A DNA stretch of 19,592 nt, taken from positions 1 to 19,592 of the forward strand of contig JANJUH010000260.1 of the NCBI GenBank assembly GCA_024710675.1, given 5' to 3'. The translations under genes and the position numbers were made by a program. Shown in pieces: positions 1-8,280 of the stretch. The notes beneath the pieces were generated by a model. It searched no databases. It worked only from the letters and a program-made list of their open reading frames with translations, and had not been told where the DNA came from. Position 1 is the first letter of the stretch. Every line of letters begins with the position of its first letter. This DNA is from Lysobacterales bacterium. GTDB taxonomy: Bacteria > Pseudomonadota > Gammaproteobacteria > Xanthomonadales > SZUA-5.

Positions 1-173
1 GGGAGCTTGGGCAGACCGAGGTCGACGATCGCCACATCGAAGGGCACTTCCTTGCCCATGTACACCCCTTCGTCGCCGTCGCACGCGGTGTCGACCGCAA
101 AACCTTCGCGTTGCAGGCGCGCCGCCAGGGTCTCGCGCAAGGGCGCCTCGTCTTCGACCAACAGGACTCGCAT
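1..173 (-). CDS. OmpR/PhoP-type response regulator, N-terminal part (cut by window edge)
   Basis: Only the first 57 codons lie in the window; the gene runs off the left edge. The start MRVLLVEDEAPLRETL is a typical receiver domain: acidic residues at E7, D8 and E9, and the phospho-acceptor at D51 in IVDLGLPKL. The ATG at 173-171 is preceded by a strong GGAGAAAG ribosome site. It begins 10 nt after the stop of the PepSY gene, so the two are probably one operon. A short secreted PepSY gene directly before a PhoP-like regulator is an arrangement I recall from Xanthomonadales, where a sensor kinase usually follows. The output domain is not visible, so the OmpR/PhoP assignment rests on receiver style and context only. 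Confidence 0.88.
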   Translation of the reverse strand, partial: MRVLLVEDEAPLRETLAARLQREGFAVDTACDGDEGVYMGKEVPFDVAIVDLGLPKL

Positions 174-183
174 GGCTTTCTCC

Positions 184-405
184 TCAGGCTGGGATCTGGA
201 AGATCCGGACACGACCGTCCGGCATCAGCACCTTGATCCGGTAAACGACGCTGCCGCGGGTGCGGATGGTGTCGGCCGACAGCACCTTGCCCCCGGTTTC
301 GCGCTCGACCCGGTCGATCGCTTCCATCAAGGTCTCCGCCGACGCCGCGCCCACCTGGAAGGCGAGCAGCAGCGCGACGAGGCATGAACGGGCGATCACG
401 GTCAT
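184..405 (-). CDS. Small secreted PepSY-domain protein
   Basis: This 73-residue protein has a signal peptide (MTVIARSCLVALLLAF, likely cleaved after AASA at about residue 23). One PepSY-like unit follows: a helix (LMEAIDRVERETGGKVLSAD) and then two strands (SVVYRIKVLMPDGRVRIFQI). PepSY modules are known as inhibitory or ligand-binding domains on peptidases and sensor systems; a free periplasmic one beside a two-component system suggests modulation of the sensor, which is inference. The reading frame is open further upstream, but the start at 405 is the one that gives a signal peptide. Its TGA is followed 10 nt later by the response regulator ATG, so the two are likely co-transcribed and possibly translationally coupled. 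Confidence 0.82.
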   Translation of the reverse strand: MTVIARSCLVALLLAFQVGAASAETLMEAIDRVERETGGKVLSADTIRTRGSVVYRIKVLMPDGRVRIFQIPA

Positions 406-435
406 CAGGACGCGTACTCGTGGGTCTGCGGGGGG

Positions 436-441
436 ATCATA
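436..441 (-). promoter_or_regulatory. Candidate -10 box for the PepSY/response-regulator operon
   Basis: On the minus strand TATGAT lies about 30 nt upstream of the PepSY start, a good match to the sigma-70 -10 consensus. No convincing -35 hexamer is seen at 17 nt spacing. It lies in the 98-nt divergent gap between the PepSY and GNAT genes. Confidence 0.4.
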
Positions 442-503
442 GTCGGCGGCCGGGCGCCGGACCATGGCATCCTCGCAGCCCCAACGCGAGCACAACCTGA
501 ACG

Positions 504-1046
504 ATGTCGAGCCCATTCACGGTCAAGGCCGCCGATGCGGACCGTGTCGCACCATTGTCGCGTCTGATGAGCCGCAGTTTCCTGGCCGCCTACGGCGATG
601 TCGCGCCGCCCGATCGCCTCGCCCGCCACATTTCCACGCAGCACGACGCCGGACTGATCCGCGAGCGCCTGCGCGAGGGACAGATCGAGGTCTGGGTGGC
701 GAATCCGGAGAACGACTCCCGTGCACTCGCCGGCTACGTGCAACTCGGGCTCGAACCTGGCCTGGCGCCGGAGGCCGTCAGCGAGCCTCGCGCGATCGAA
801 CTGCAACGCTGCTACATGGCTCCCGAATGGATCGGCAGCGGCGCAGCGGCGGCACTGATCACCCGCGCCCAGCAGCGCGCGATCGAACTGGAACGACCCT
901 GCCTGTACCTCAGCGTCTACCAGCTCGCACCGCGGGCGGTGCGTTTCTATGAGCGCCATGGCTTCGTCAAACGGACTGCCGTCGCGTACCGCATCGACGA
1001 CATCCTTTATGACGACTGGCTGATGGTCTGGCGCGCGGGTGCCTGA
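504..1046 (+). CDS. GNAT-family N-acetyltransferase
   Basis: This 180-residue single-domain protein should transfer an acetyl group from acetyl-CoA to an unknown amine; it is cytoplasmic. The GNAT core is visible. A central strand, ELQRCYMAPEWIGSGAAAAL (about residues 99-118), carries the acetyl-CoA pyrophosphate loop in the form Q-R-(9)-G-S-G-A instead of the usual R/Q-x-x-G-x-G/A. It is followed by helix ALITRAQQRAIE and motif B LYLSVYQLAPRAVRFYERHGF (134-154), where Q140 replaces the common Asn. The C-terminal DDILYDDWLMVWR resembles the final strands of RimI-like enzymes. There is no strong Shine-Dalgarno at the chosen ATG. The substrate cannot be told from sequence. It is divergent from the PepSY operon and followed 49 nt later by the lipoprotein gene. 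Confidence 0.88.
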   Translation: MSSPFTVKAADADRVAPLSRLMSRSFLAAYGDVAPPDRLARHISTQHDAGLIRERLREGQIEVWVANPENDSRALAGYVQLGLEPGLAPEAVSEPRAIELQRCYMAPEWIGSGAAAALITRAQQRAIELERPCLYLSVYQLAPRAVRFYERHGFVKRTAVAYRIDDILYDDWLMVWRAGA

Positions 1047-1095
1047 AGCGGGCACGTTCAGCCAGGCGCCAAGGCGGCACGGCTACCCTCCTTGC

Positions 1096-2523
1096 ATGGC
1101 CATCCGCATCGCCCTCGCGATCCTCGCCGTCCTGCTGAGTTCAGCCTGCGCCAGCCGCAAGCCGGCGCCGCCGCCGCTCGCCGAGCTCGCCGAGCCGGCA
1201 CCGCCGATCCTGCTCGGCCGCAAGGCCGGGACGGCTGCCAGGACTGGCGATGAGCGCTTCGAGCCGAATGCACGCGCCACCCTGGACGAGCTATGGCCCG
1301 GCCAGTCGGCAACCGGGCCTGGCTACCAGCTCCCGGCGGAAGTGCCGATCGTCGACTATCTCGGCCAGTTCCGGCTGCGTACCGATGTCGGCGAGCTGGA
1401 AGCCCAGGGCGTCTACGAGTTGCGCCAGCGCCTGGCCGAGTTGCCGGCGGCACGCGAACTCGATCGCCTTGCCGATACCGCGGTCTTCGCCGATGCGGTC
1501 AAGCGCGGCGCTGCACGGCCGATCGAGTCGGCGCGACTCGTCGTCACCGAGCCCGTGGCCACGGTCAGCCGCCTGCCTGCGGGCGTCGGCCGCTTCCTGC
1601 AAGACCGCCTCCTCGACATCCGCGACTTCGCGCTCAATGTCAACGATGCGGCGGTCCGCGCGATGGACGACGAGGACGAGCCCCGCCCTGGCGAGCGCGA
1701 ACGCCCGGCCAGCGAGCGCGCCAAGGACACCGCAACCTCTGCCACGCTGCGCTGGATCGGCTACCAGAAATCGCGCCGCGAGATCGCCCGCCACGTCGGC
1801 GTCGATCCCTACACCACCAACCCGCTGATCGCCGAGCGCCTCGATGCACTGGCCTGGTCCGCATGGACCGGTGACAAGCTCACGGGCATCGCCTGGGGCC
1901 AGGTCGGTGGCTTCGCCGGCGAGGCCCTGGGCGTCACCGCCGATGCCCGCCGCTATGCCTGGGAGTTGCCCGCCGAGGACCTGCAACGGCGCAATCTCGA
2001 CGTCCTGGCCGGACTCGGCATCGAGGGCCGCCCGGCGCGTGAGCTGATCCGGCGCGGCAAGGCCTTCACGCTGACCCAGCAGACCGAATTCGTCGAGCTG
2101 CTGCGCCTGCCGCTCTTCGACGCCTCGCGCCTGGCGCTGTTCCGGCTGGCCCAGATGGCCGGACGCGAGATCGAAGGCCGCTTCATCGTGCACTCGATGC
2201 GCCTGTTGCTGCTGCGCTCGCGCGAGTACAGCGAGCCGGTCTCCACCACCGTCCTCGGCACCACGCCCGCACTGGTGCGCCCCGATGGCGGCTATGTGGT
2301 CGCAGTGCCGGTCGATTACCTGCACTTCAGCCCGGAGATCGCCCGCTTCGCCTGGCGCGAGGACTTCCTCAGCCAGCACAACGAGCTGCTGGTCACCGGC
2401 ACCCTGTCGGCAACTGCCCGCGATGCCTTTTCCCAGGCTGGCTGGACTGTCCGCGAGCGCGTGCCGATCATCCTCGGCGAAGCGGAACAGGAAAGTGGCG
2501 CGCAGGTCGCGCCCATGCGCTGA
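1096..2523 (+). CDS. Predicted lipoprotein of unknown function
   Basis: I do not recognise the family of this 475-residue protein. The start at 1096 gives a short signal (MAIRIALAILAVLL) ending in SSAC, a lipobox with Ser instead of Leu at -3 and Cys18 as the lipidation site; in-frame codons continue upstream to 1039 but would bury this signal. Residues 19-45 are Ala/Pro-rich. The rest looks soluble and largely helical, with an acidic stretch at about residues 191-200 (DDEDEPRPGE) and many Arg residues. The last 100 residues (LRSREYSEPVSTTVLG, GGYVVAVPVDYLHFSPEIARF) look like a folded beta-containing domain. No catalytic motif is obvious. It is convergent with the winged-helix regulator, 12 nt away. 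Confidence is high that it is a gene, low for any function. Confidence 0.8.
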   Translation: MAIRIALAILAVLLSSACASRKPAPPPLAELAEPAPPILLGRKAGTAARTGDERFEPNARATLDELWPGQSATGPGYQLPAEVPIVDYLGQFRLRTDVGELEAQGVYELRQRLAELPAARELDRLADTAVFADAVKRGAARPIESARLVVTEPVATVSRLPAGVGRFLQDRLLDIRDFALNVNDAAVRAMDDEDEPRPGERERPASERAKDTATSATLRWIGYQKSRREIARHVGVDPYTTNPLIAERLDALAWSAWTGDKLTGIAWGQVGGFAGEALGVTADARRYAWELPAEDLQRRNLDVLAGLGIEGRPARELIRRGKAFTLTQQTEFVELLRLPLFDASRLALFRLAQMAGREIEGRFIVHSMRLLLLRSREYSEPVSTTVLGTTPALVRPDGGYVVAVPVDYLHFSPEIARFAWREDFLSQHNELLVTGTLSATARDAFSQAGWTVRERVPIILGEAEQESGAQVAPMR

Positions 2524-2537
2524 AGCGGCGTTCCGCT
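2524..2537. terminator. Short hairpin between convergent genes
   Basis: AGCGG (2524-2528) and CCGCT (2533-2537) form a perfect 5-bp stem with a CGTT loop in the 12-nt gap between the convergent lipoprotein and regulator genes. There is no good T-tract after it on either strand, so intrinsic termination is weakly supported. Confidence 0.25.
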
Positions 2538-3645
2538 AAAGACGCCGTCCCAGCACCATCGCCGCCACCACACAGCCCCCGAAGATCGCTCCTTCCAGTG
2601 CGCCCAGGGCCACCTGGGCCGGCAGGCCGAGTTCGGGTTCGCCGATCAGCACGGCGAGCGCACGGAGGTCGAGGCGCGACTGGTCGAAGGTGGCCGCGAC
2701 GCGGGCGAGGCTGCTGGCCATCAGGCTGCCACCGAGTAGCGGCAGGATCGCTCCGACGAGACCGGTGGCCAGGGCCGCAAGGATGACGGGGCGATGCGGT
2801 CGCGATGCGAAGGCGTCGCCGCCCAGCAGCAGGCCCGTGGCCAGCGCGAGACCGATCGCAGCGCCTTCGAGGCCACCGGTGATACCGGAAGGCGCGCGCC
2901 CGACCAGCAGGGTGAAAGCGTCGGATGCCAACAGCTTGGCGAGCCCGCCAACGAGCAGACCACCGACGGCCGCACCCGCGAGCAAGCCACCGCTGCCACT
3001 GATGAGTCGACGTCCCGCAGACATTCCGAGCCCCAGGCCAAGCCCGCCGGCCATGCCAACGAGGGCGCTGAGCGCCAGCATCACCAGCAAGACCGAGAGC
3101 GTGCCGATGCCTTGCGCCTGTGGCGCGAAGGCCAGCAGCGAGCCATAGAGCAGGCCGCCGAGCACGCCCGCAATGGCTCCGCCCAGCGCCGGCGCCAGCG
3201 CTTCGGCGAGCCAGGCAGGATGAGCTGATGGGGCAGCCGGCGGTGCGCCGGGAGCGAGGATTTCGGCCAACGACGACCCGGACACGCCATCCGGGATCGC
3301 CGCACCCATGTCCAACCGGTCGACATTCCCGACCGTCACGGCCGCAATGAAACGGTAGCCGTGACCGGCCACGGTGCGGATGAAGCGCGGATTCCCGGCA
3401 TCGTCGCCGAGCTGGCGGCGGATTTCCTTGATGCACTGCGTCAGCGCCGCATCGCTCACCACGCTGCCGGCCCAGACCTCGTCGAACAGGCGCTGCTTGC
3501 CGACCAGGCGCCCGTGCTCGTGCACCAGCAGCACCAGCGCATCGAAATAGCGCGAGTTGAGGCTGATCGCTTCACCGCCGCGATGCAGCGTGCGGTTGAC
3601 CGGATCGAGGACGAAGTCAGCGAAGCACAGGCGGGAGTCGGACAT
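2536..3645 (-). CDS. Winged-helix (OmpR/CadC-type) regulator with polytopic membrane domain
   Basis: Residues 5-100 of this 369-residue protein are a Trans_reg_C winged helix: FADFVLDPVNRTLHRGG, then SRYFDALVLLVHEHGRLVGK, the recognition region SDAALTQCIKEIRRQLGDD, and the wing RFIRTVAGHGYRFIA. After a linker (about 103-155) the rest is hydrophobic and very rich in Gly, Ala and Leu. It holds roughly six to eight possible membrane segments with glycine-zipper spacing (GGAIAGVLGGLLYG, AGGLGLGLGMSAG, LLAGAAVGGLLVGG). ToxR/CadC-type proteins normally have one membrane segment and a periplasmic sensor; here the sensor side appears to be the membrane domain itself. The ATG at 3645 is chosen because MSDSRLCFADFV starts where the domain starts; an upstream in-frame ATG at 3732 would add an unrelated Arg-rich stretch. 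Ligand and targets are unknown. Confidence 0.85.
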   Translation of the reverse strand: MSDSRLCFADFVLDPVNRTLHRGGEAISLNSRYFDALVLLVHEHGRLVGKQRLFDEVWAGSVVSDAALTQCIKEIRRQLGDDAGNPRFIRTVAGHGYRFIAAVTVGNVDRLDMGAAIPDGVSGSSLAEILAPGAPPAAPSAHPAWLAEALAPALGGAIAGVLGGLLYGSLLAFAPQAQGIGTLSVLLVMLALSALVGMAGGLGLGLGMSAGRRLISGSGGLLAGAAVGGLLVGGLAKLLASDAFTLLVGRAPSGITGGLEGAAIGLALATGLLLGGDAFASRPHRPVILAALATGLVGAILPLLGGSLMASSLARVAATFDQSRLDLRALAVLIGEPELGLPAQVALGALEGAIFGGCVVAAMVLGRRL

Positions 3646-3784
3646 GGGGCGAACGGGAGGTCCAGGCGATCGCCCGGCCTTCCAGCCGGAAACGAGCCAA
3701 GATCGTACTGCGATTCGCTGAACCCGAGCCACAGGCTTGTTCAGGATTTCGCCACGCCCGAGCAGCGGCCCTAGCGCCGCCGTC

Positions 3785-3790
3785 TATACT
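3785..3790 (+). promoter_or_regulatory. Candidate -10 box (TATACT) for typA
   Basis: TATACT in CGTCTATACTGCACG lies 72 nt before the typA ATG, implying a leader of about 65 nt. No good -35 is seen at 16-18 nt. The same TATACT core lies before the ispB-type gene, which supports its use as a promoter element here. Confidence 0.5.
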
Positions 3791-3861
3791 GCACGTTCTC
3801 CCCTGATCCACGCCGCGTGTCCACGGGACCCCCCGTGCACGGCGGCTGCCTGCGAGTGCCC

Positions 3862-5679
<1,818 letters not shown>

Positions 5680-5689
5680 GGCAGCGCCG

Positions 5690-6574
5690 ATGGACGATCG
5701 CCTGCACGCCTTCGTGCTGCCGGAGTTGGGAGTGCGCGGCGCTGCCGTGCGCATCGCCGCAGGACATCGCGAGATCGTCGAGCGCCAGCCTTATGCGGCC
5801 GGCGTCGCCCGCCTGCTTGGCGAGGCGCTGGCCGCCAGCGCGCTGCTGATCGCCGGCCTCAAGTTCAACGGGCGGCTGTCGATCCAGTTGCAGGGCGCTC
5901 GCGCCTTGGGTCTGCTCTATGCCGAGTGCACCAGCGCCGGCCACCTGCGCGGCATTGCCCGGGGCGGCGAGGACAGCGCTCCCGCCGACGGCTTCGCGGA
6001 ACTGACGCGTGATGGCCTGCTGGTCATCACGCTCGAACCCGAAGACAAGGGTGAGCGCTACCAGGGCGTGGTGCCACTGGAAGGCACGCACCTCGGGGAG
6101 GCACTGGAAGGCTATTTCGCGCAGAGCGAGCAGTTGCCGACGCGGGTGCTGCTGGCCGCCGACGAGCACGTCGCCGCCGGCCTGCTGCTGCAACGACTGC
6201 CCGGCGAGGGTGGTTTCGGGCCGGTCGATCCGGACGGTTGGAATCGCGCCGAGCACCTGGCGGCCACCGTGGCGCCGGCCGAATTGCTGTCCTGCGACCC
6301 CGAGTTGCTGTTGCACCGCCTGTTCCACGACGTGCCCCGGATCGATGCCGAGCCCTTGCCGCTGTACCCGCGCTGCCGCTGTTCGCGCGAGAAGGTGGCT
6401 GACGTGCTGCGCCGGATCGGCCGCGAGGAGTCGCTGGCCGCCGTGCAACAGAGCGGCGAGGCCGTGGTGACCTGCGAGTTCTGCGGGAAGACCTATCGCT
6501 TCGACCGCATCGACATCGAGGCCTTGTTCCTGCCGCCACCGCCGGCCGAGGGTGGCCCTGCCAGCCTGCAGTGA
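5690..6574 (+). CDS. hslO: Redox-regulated holdase chaperone Hsp33
   Basis: Hsp33 is a cytoplasmic chaperone that is inactive with zinc bound and switches on when oxidised. All four zinc-binding cysteines are present in this 294-residue protein: CRC at C229/C231 (YPRCRCSREKV) and CEFC at C262/C265 (VTCEFCGKTYRFD). The N-terminal part has the family features HREIVERQPYAAGVARLLGEALAA and LKFNGRLSIQLQG. It lies 10 nt after typA in the same direction, so an oxidative-stress chaperone is paired with a stress-related ribosome GTPase, which is plausible but not evidence of a joint function. The C-terminal tail after the zinc domain is short and proline-rich (LPPPPAEGGPASLQ). Confidence 0.97.
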   Translation: MDDRLHAFVLPELGVRGAAVRIAAGHREIVERQPYAAGVARLLGEALAASALLIAGLKFNGRLSIQLQGARALGLLYAECTSAGHLRGIARGGEDSAPADGFAELTRDGLLVITLEPEDKGERYQGVVPLEGTHLGEALEGYFAQSEQLPTRVLLAADEHVAAGLLLQRLPGEGGFGPVDPDGWNRAEHLAATVAPAELLSCDPELLLHRLFHDVPRIDAEPLPLYPRCRCSREKVADVLRRIGREESLAAVQQSGEAVVTCEFCGKTYRFDRIDIEALFLPPPPAEGGPASLQ

Positions 6575-6598
6575 ACGCATGAACCTCGGCTGTCGTTC

Positions 6599-6611
6599 AG
6601 CAGATTCTGCT
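6599..6611. repeat. 13-nt inverted repeat upstream of outer-membrane protein gene
   Basis: AGCAG-ATT-CTGCT is a perfect 5-bp inverted repeat 91 nt before the start of the outer-membrane protein gene. It could be an operator half-site pair. It does not match LexA (CTGT-N8-ACAG) and is short enough to arise by chance. Confidence 0.25.
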
Positions 6612-6701
6612 ATCGTTGGCACAATCTGAATACTTGAAAGCGGTCACGCTCACACCCATCGTCTCCCAGAGCGTCGAGCCTTTCGACATCGCCGGAATCG
6701 C

Positions 6702-7724
6702 ATGACCACCGCCGCCCTCCGCCGCCCGCTCTACGCCGCTTTGGCAGCCTGCTTGCTGCCATGGACGGTGGTGCACGCGCAGTCGGCACCAGTTGCCGAT
6801 GAGCGCCTGCCGCGCATCCTCCACGCGGACCCCGCACCGGGCACGCTGCCGCTCGGCCTGTCGGGCAAGGCCTGGGTCCCGGTGTTCGTCTATGCCGACG
6901 AGGAGGGCTACAACGGGCCGCTGGCGCCGGAACACGGTAGTGGCGTGCTGCTCGGCCTGGCCGAGGTGCGCACGCTCGGTCACGACGGCAGCCGGTCGGT
7001 CAGCATCTCCCCATCGGTCCGCTGGCAGCTCGGTGAGCGCCTGCAACTCGGCGCTGGCGTCACCGTCACCGACTTCGTGCCCTGCCGCAGCCTGCTCTCG
7101 CGGCCACTGACGCCGCTGCACAGCGACCCCTGCGAGAGCTTCGATGGCGATGCCACGCCGGGTTTCGGAGCATCGACCACGCTCGGCATCGGCCCGGCGC
7201 GGCTGTCGCTGGGTGTCAGCGACACGCCGGCGATCTGGGTATTGCCCGGCACGCTCGCTTCGCCCGGGTTGACCGGCAGCGCCCTGCGCGAGTCCGCACT
7301 GCCACTCGCGCCGGTGGCGGGCGTCCTCGCCCATGAGCGCGCGCAGACCGTGTCGGTCGGTGGCGAACTCGACCTCGACGACGAGACCCGCATCGGCATG
7401 GCCCTCGCCCTCTCGCGCCTGCCGGGCCTGGAACACAGCCCCGACATCGGGCGCGTGCAGTTCAGTGTCGGCTACGGCAACTTCAGCGCCGACATGGCGA
7501 CGCGGATGATGCGCCGCGGCCTCGAGTCGGTGAGCCCATGGTGGGCTGGTGTCGATCTCGGCGTCAGCTGGAAGACGCCGTGGTCGGGCGTGATTTCGGT
7601 GGGTGCGCAGAACATCGTCACTCACGGCGAACCGCCGTCCTACACCGATCCGGCACTGGCGCCGGTCAGCGAATCCGACCGTTTCATCCGCACCCCGTAC
7701 GTGCGGTACGAGCAGGATTTCTGA
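6702..7724 (+). CDS. Predicted outer-membrane beta-barrel protein, function unknown
   Basis: This 340-residue protein starts with a signal peptide (MTTAALRRPLYAALAACLL, cleavage likely after VVHA at residue 26) and ends in Phe (VRYEQDF), the classic outer-membrane barrel C-terminus. Alternating polar/hydrophobic strands recur throughout (SVSISPSVRWQLGERLQLGAG, TLGIGPARLSLGVSD, IGRVQFSVGYGNFSADM, GVDLGVSWKTPWSGVISVGAQ). Two cysteines, C128 and C144, flank a loop and could form a disulfide. I do not recognise a specific family; a small porin-like or transport-related barrel is possible. It stands alone, followed by a good intrinsic terminator. The AUG has no strong Shine-Dalgarno. Confidence 0.78.
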   Translation: MTTAALRRPLYAALAACLLPWTVVHAQSAPVADERLPRILHADPAPGTLPLGLSGKAWVPVFVYADEEGYNGPLAPEHGSGVLLGLAEVRTLGHDGSRSVSISPSVRWQLGERLQLGAGVTVTDFVPCRSLLSRPLTPLHSDPCESFDGDATPGFGASTTLGIGPARLSLGVSDTPAIWVLPGTLASPGLTGSALRESALPLAPVAGVLAHERAQTVSVGGELDLDDETRIGMALALSRLPGLEHSPDIGRVQFSVGYGNFSADMATRMMRRGLESVSPWWAGVDLGVSWKTPWSGVISVGAQNIVTHGEPPSYTDPALAPVSESDRFIRTPYVRYEQDF

Positions 7725-7754
7725 TCGAACTCAACTGGCGTCCGAACCCTGTCA

Positions 7755-7784
7755 AAGGGGCGCCGCGGCGCCCCTTCGTGTTTT
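7755..7784. terminator. Intrinsic terminator between convergent genes
   Basis: AAGGGGCGC (7755-7763) pairs perfectly with GCGCCCCTT (7768-7776) around a CGCG loop. A TTTT run follows at 7781-7784 on the plus strand. It lies 30 nt after the outer-membrane protein stop and before the convergent small secreted protein stop; the TTTGAC flank on the other strand may allow weaker action in that direction. Confidence 0.85.
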
Positions 7785-7815
7785 GTCGTGATGGCTGCAC
7801 CTGCCGGGCAGGCTG

Positions 7816-8130
7816 TCAGCGGCGATCCTGGCGATCGTGTTTCTGGCGAGCGATCGCGCGGCTGGCGCGATCCTGCTTGACTTCGAGTACGACGCGCTCG
7901 CGCCGGGTGACCACGCCATCGGCCTCGCTACGCGCCTCGACCCGGTCGATGTGTCCCTCGCGGGCCTCCAGACGTGCGGCCTCGCGTGCCGTCAACTCAC
8001 CGCTCGCCACACCCTGGTCGATCCGGGCGTCCTGCCGCGCCTGGCGATGATCGACCCGGGCCGGATCCGCCACGGCGATCGAGCTTGCGGCCATCAGCAG
8101 CAACGCGCCCATACAAGTCATCCTGCTCAT
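7816..8130 (-). CDS. Small secreted charged-helix protein, function unknown
   Basis: This 104-residue protein has a signal peptide (MSRMTCMGALLLMAASSIAVA, cleavage before DPARVD). The mature part is highly charged and helical, with a repeated register: RQDARIDQGVASGELTAREA, ARLEAREGHIDRVEARSEAD, then DGVVTRRERVVLEVKQDRASR and a basic tail. The GVASGELTAREA / DGVVTRRE pair looks like two loop-helix units, faintly EF-hand-like, with metal binding untested. Similar small periplasmic proteins are common in proteobacteria, but I know of no assigned function. The ATG at 8130 is chosen for the signal peptide; an in-frame ATG at 8187 would put a strong hairpin inside the coding region. Its ribosome site lies in that hairpin. 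Confidence 0.78.
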   Translation of the reverse strand: MSRMTCMGALLLMAASSIAVADPARVDHRQARQDARIDQGVASGELTAREAARLEAREGHIDRVEARSEADGVVTRRERVVLEVKQDRASRAIARQKHDRQDRR

Positions 8131-8135
8131 CGTCC

Positions 8136-8182
8136 TTGTCCTCGTCGATCCGGCCACCGTGGCCGGGCTCGACGAGGAACAA
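8136..8182 (-). promoter_or_regulatory. Long leader hairpin burying the Shine-Dalgarno of the small secreted protein
   Basis: Outer arms TCCTCGTCGA (8139-8148) and TCGACGAGGA (8169-8178) are a perfect 10-bp inverted repeat. Inner arms CCGGCCAC (8150-8157) and GTGGCCGG (8159-8166) add eight more pairs. TTG/CAA extends the base with one bulged A. Read on the minus strand, the best ribosome site GAGGA (8143-8139), 8 nt before the ATG at 8130, is inside the outer stem. Translation could therefore depend on opening the stem. The structure is seen in sequence; the regulatory role is inference. Confidence 0.55.
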
Positions 8183-8246
8183 CGCAATGCGGTCGCGCGC
8201 GTTGACAGTTCCCACTTGGAGCGGCGCGCGATCGCCGTGGCGCTGG

Positions 8247-8252
8247 CATACT
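8247..8252 (+). promoter_or_regulatory. Candidate -10 box for the peptide transporter gene
   Basis: CATACT in CTGGCATACTGCCGC lies 28 nt before the transporter ATG, matching the style of the TATACT boxes elsewhere in the window. No clear -35 is seen. No Shine-Dalgarno stands out before the ATG. Confidence 0.4.
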
Positions 8253-8280
8253 GCCGCGTCCCGAACCACCTTCACTTCCC

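Noticed and set aside
6599..6611. AGCAG-ATT-CTGCT as a LexA (SOS) box
   Set aside because: LexA needs CTGT-N8-ACAG; the spacing and ends do not match.
6615..6634. TTGGCAC upstream of the outer-membrane protein gene as a sigma-54 promoter
   Set aside because: The -24-like GG is present but the required GC 12 nt downstream is absent (AA instead).
7997..8275. A 92-codon minus-strand frame across the leader of the small secreted protein
   Set aside because: It overlaps the better-supported gene with a signal peptide, has no ribosome site and would run through the hairpin.
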